Shown: positions 4,556 to 5,091 of the stretch, one piece after another
How positions within the stretch are numbered: the first letter of the stretch is position 1
How the letters are laid out: the number at the start of each line of letters is the position of its first letter
Assembly: GCA_937875545.1 (NCBI GenBank)
Contig: CALLYE010000107.1
Location: 1 to 5,091, forward strand
Origin: DTU078 sp002397345
GTDB taxonomy: Bacteria > Bacillota > Clostridia > Oscillospirales > CAG-272
Direction of reading: 5' to 3'
DNA length: 5,091 bases
Translations under genes and position numbers: made by a program
Notes under the pieces: generated by a model
Database searches by the model: none
Seen by the model: only the letters and a program-made list of their open reading frames with translations
Told to the model about the DNA's origin: nothing

Positions 4556-4791
4556 AAATCGGGTAAAACTGAGAAAACTGCCGTTAGTAAAAAACAAAAA
4601 AACGGCGGCTTTATTATGTTATAATAAAAGCCGCCGTATCTGGGGTGTTATGTCATATATTTCATAGTCGCGGCGACACTTGTTATTGATGGGAATCTAC
4701 CCAGCCACTTTGACTTATAAGCGTTGTTCAATCTTATCACCTTACAATATTGTATTAAAGAATTTATTATTAGATTTAAACAGGCATGTTT
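4515..4791. other. Intergenic region with terminator, leader structure and palindromes
   Basis: No gene is supported here. In minus-strand order it holds a 12-base perfect palindrome, TACAATATTGTA (4754-4743), an 11-base palindrome, GTCGCCGCGAC (4677-4667), the intrinsic terminator at 4637-4588 and the structured leader of the small ORF. I could not find a convincing -35/-10 promoter pair for the phage-like operon. Composition changes from AT-rich above about 4680 to richer in G+C below it, which may mark the edge of the prophage remnant. Confidence 0.5.
4588..4637 (-). terminator. Intrinsic terminator, leftward transcription
   Basis: ACGGCGGCTTTTATTAT (4637-4621 on the minus strand) pairs with ATAATAAAGCCGCCGT (4617-4602) with one bulged base and a 3-base loop. 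The minus-strand T-rich tail TTTTTTGTTTTTT follows. The stem is long, its base is GC-rich, and the T-tract lies only on the leftward side, so it ends leftward transcripts. The likely source is the partial gene at the right edge, whose stop codon is about 155 bases upstream. Confidence 0.85.
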
Positions 4792-5091
4792 TTAGCGATT
4801 ATGATCAAAAACGCATATGTTTTCATTATGATTATCCCTCATCATTTTTTCAAAAGCATTTCTCATCAACATATTAACCTCCAGCTGTCTTTTTCGGACG
4901 ATTTTGCATATTGTTTTGTCAGTCAGATGATAACGGTAGCGCAGCAGCACAAGACTTCGCTCGATGAATGTTAGTTTAGATAACATACAGGTAAGATAAT
5001 CATGAATTTCATGACTGCATGACAAACAGGCGCCTGCGCTTTTGCGATATGCGATATGTAGATATTTTTCAAGATTGATTGTATTTATATT
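4792..5091 (-). CDS. Partial protein with a sigma-70 region-4-like HTH (C-terminal part)
   Basis: An open frame runs without a stop from the right window edge to TGA... the stop at 4792-4794, giving 99 residues of a protein whose start lies outside. A TTG at 5025 has been a possible start, but sequence upstream (INLEKYLHIAYRK) is also open and protein-like, so the gene is probably longer. The core, LTFIERSLVLLRYRYHLTDK then TICKIVRKRQLEVNMLMRNA, follows the pattern of sigma-70 region 4: an L-T-x-x-E-R helix, then a helix-turn-helix and a basic recognition helix. Codons are AT-rich, unlike the genes to the left, so it may belong to host DNA or another element. No cysteine cluster or membrane segment is evident. 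The family call is from pattern only and is tentative. The terminator at 4588-4637 is probably its own. Confidence 0.5.
   Translation of the reverse strand, partial: NINTINLEKYLHIAYRKSAGACLSCSHEIHDYLTCMLSKLTFIERSLVLLRYRYHLTDKTICKIVRKRQLEVNMLMRNAFEKMMRDNHNENICVFDHNR

Noticed and set aside
1..5091. CRISPR array, tRNA, rRNA or insertion sequence
   Set aside because: No regularly spaced repeats, no cloverleaf or rRNA-like stretches, and no transposase or terminal inverted repeats were seen.

Overview
The window is a short, heavily deleted prophage remnant. It resembles tailed siphophages of Clostridia (Bacillota): nearly every gene has a strong AGGAGG-type ribosome binding site, genes overlap or sit a few bases apart, and the protein sequences resemble those of clostridial phages. 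Every gene I support lies on the minus strand, so the reading order runs from high to low coordinates. The phage-like core (about 140-4640) is visibly richer in G+C than the two AT-rich ends.

In reading order: (1) the right edge holds the C-terminal part of a small protein with a sigma-70 region-4-like helix-turn-helix, running off the window, followed by an intrinsic terminator (4588-4637). (2) Next is a structured leader with a GTG-started small ORF (4311-4514), a second terminator-like hairpin inside that ORF, and a pyrimidine tract able to mask the next ribosome binding site. (3) Then come a sigma-70-like phage regulator (3943-4314, probably frameshifted at its 3' end) and a 69-residue small protein. 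(4) A SNF2-type helicase follows, cut off after motif II and joined in frame to the C-terminus of an unrecognised protein (2817-3668). (5) The 3'-5' exonuclease domain of a family A phage DNA polymerase comes next, joined in frame to a complete HK97 gp10-family head-tail gene (1665-2753). (6) Last is a normal tail block: tail completion protein, major tail tube protein, and tail assembly chaperone G with a programmed -1 frameshift into T (140-711).

Terminase, portal, protease, capsid, tape measure, lysis and integrase genes are all missing. Two internal deletions removed the middle of the helicase region and everything from the polymerase domain to the head-tail connectors. Both left open reading frames. 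At the second junction the last codons of the lost connector gene survive in another frame and stop at a TGA overlapping the original gp10 ATG, so gp10 can still be made alone. The remnant also ends where the tape measure gene should start. The surviving genes are otherwise almost free of stop codons, which fits recent deletion or some retained use. I do not see a convincing new defence or mobile system. The most informative signals are the two chimeric ORFs, the frameshift signal and the structured leader.
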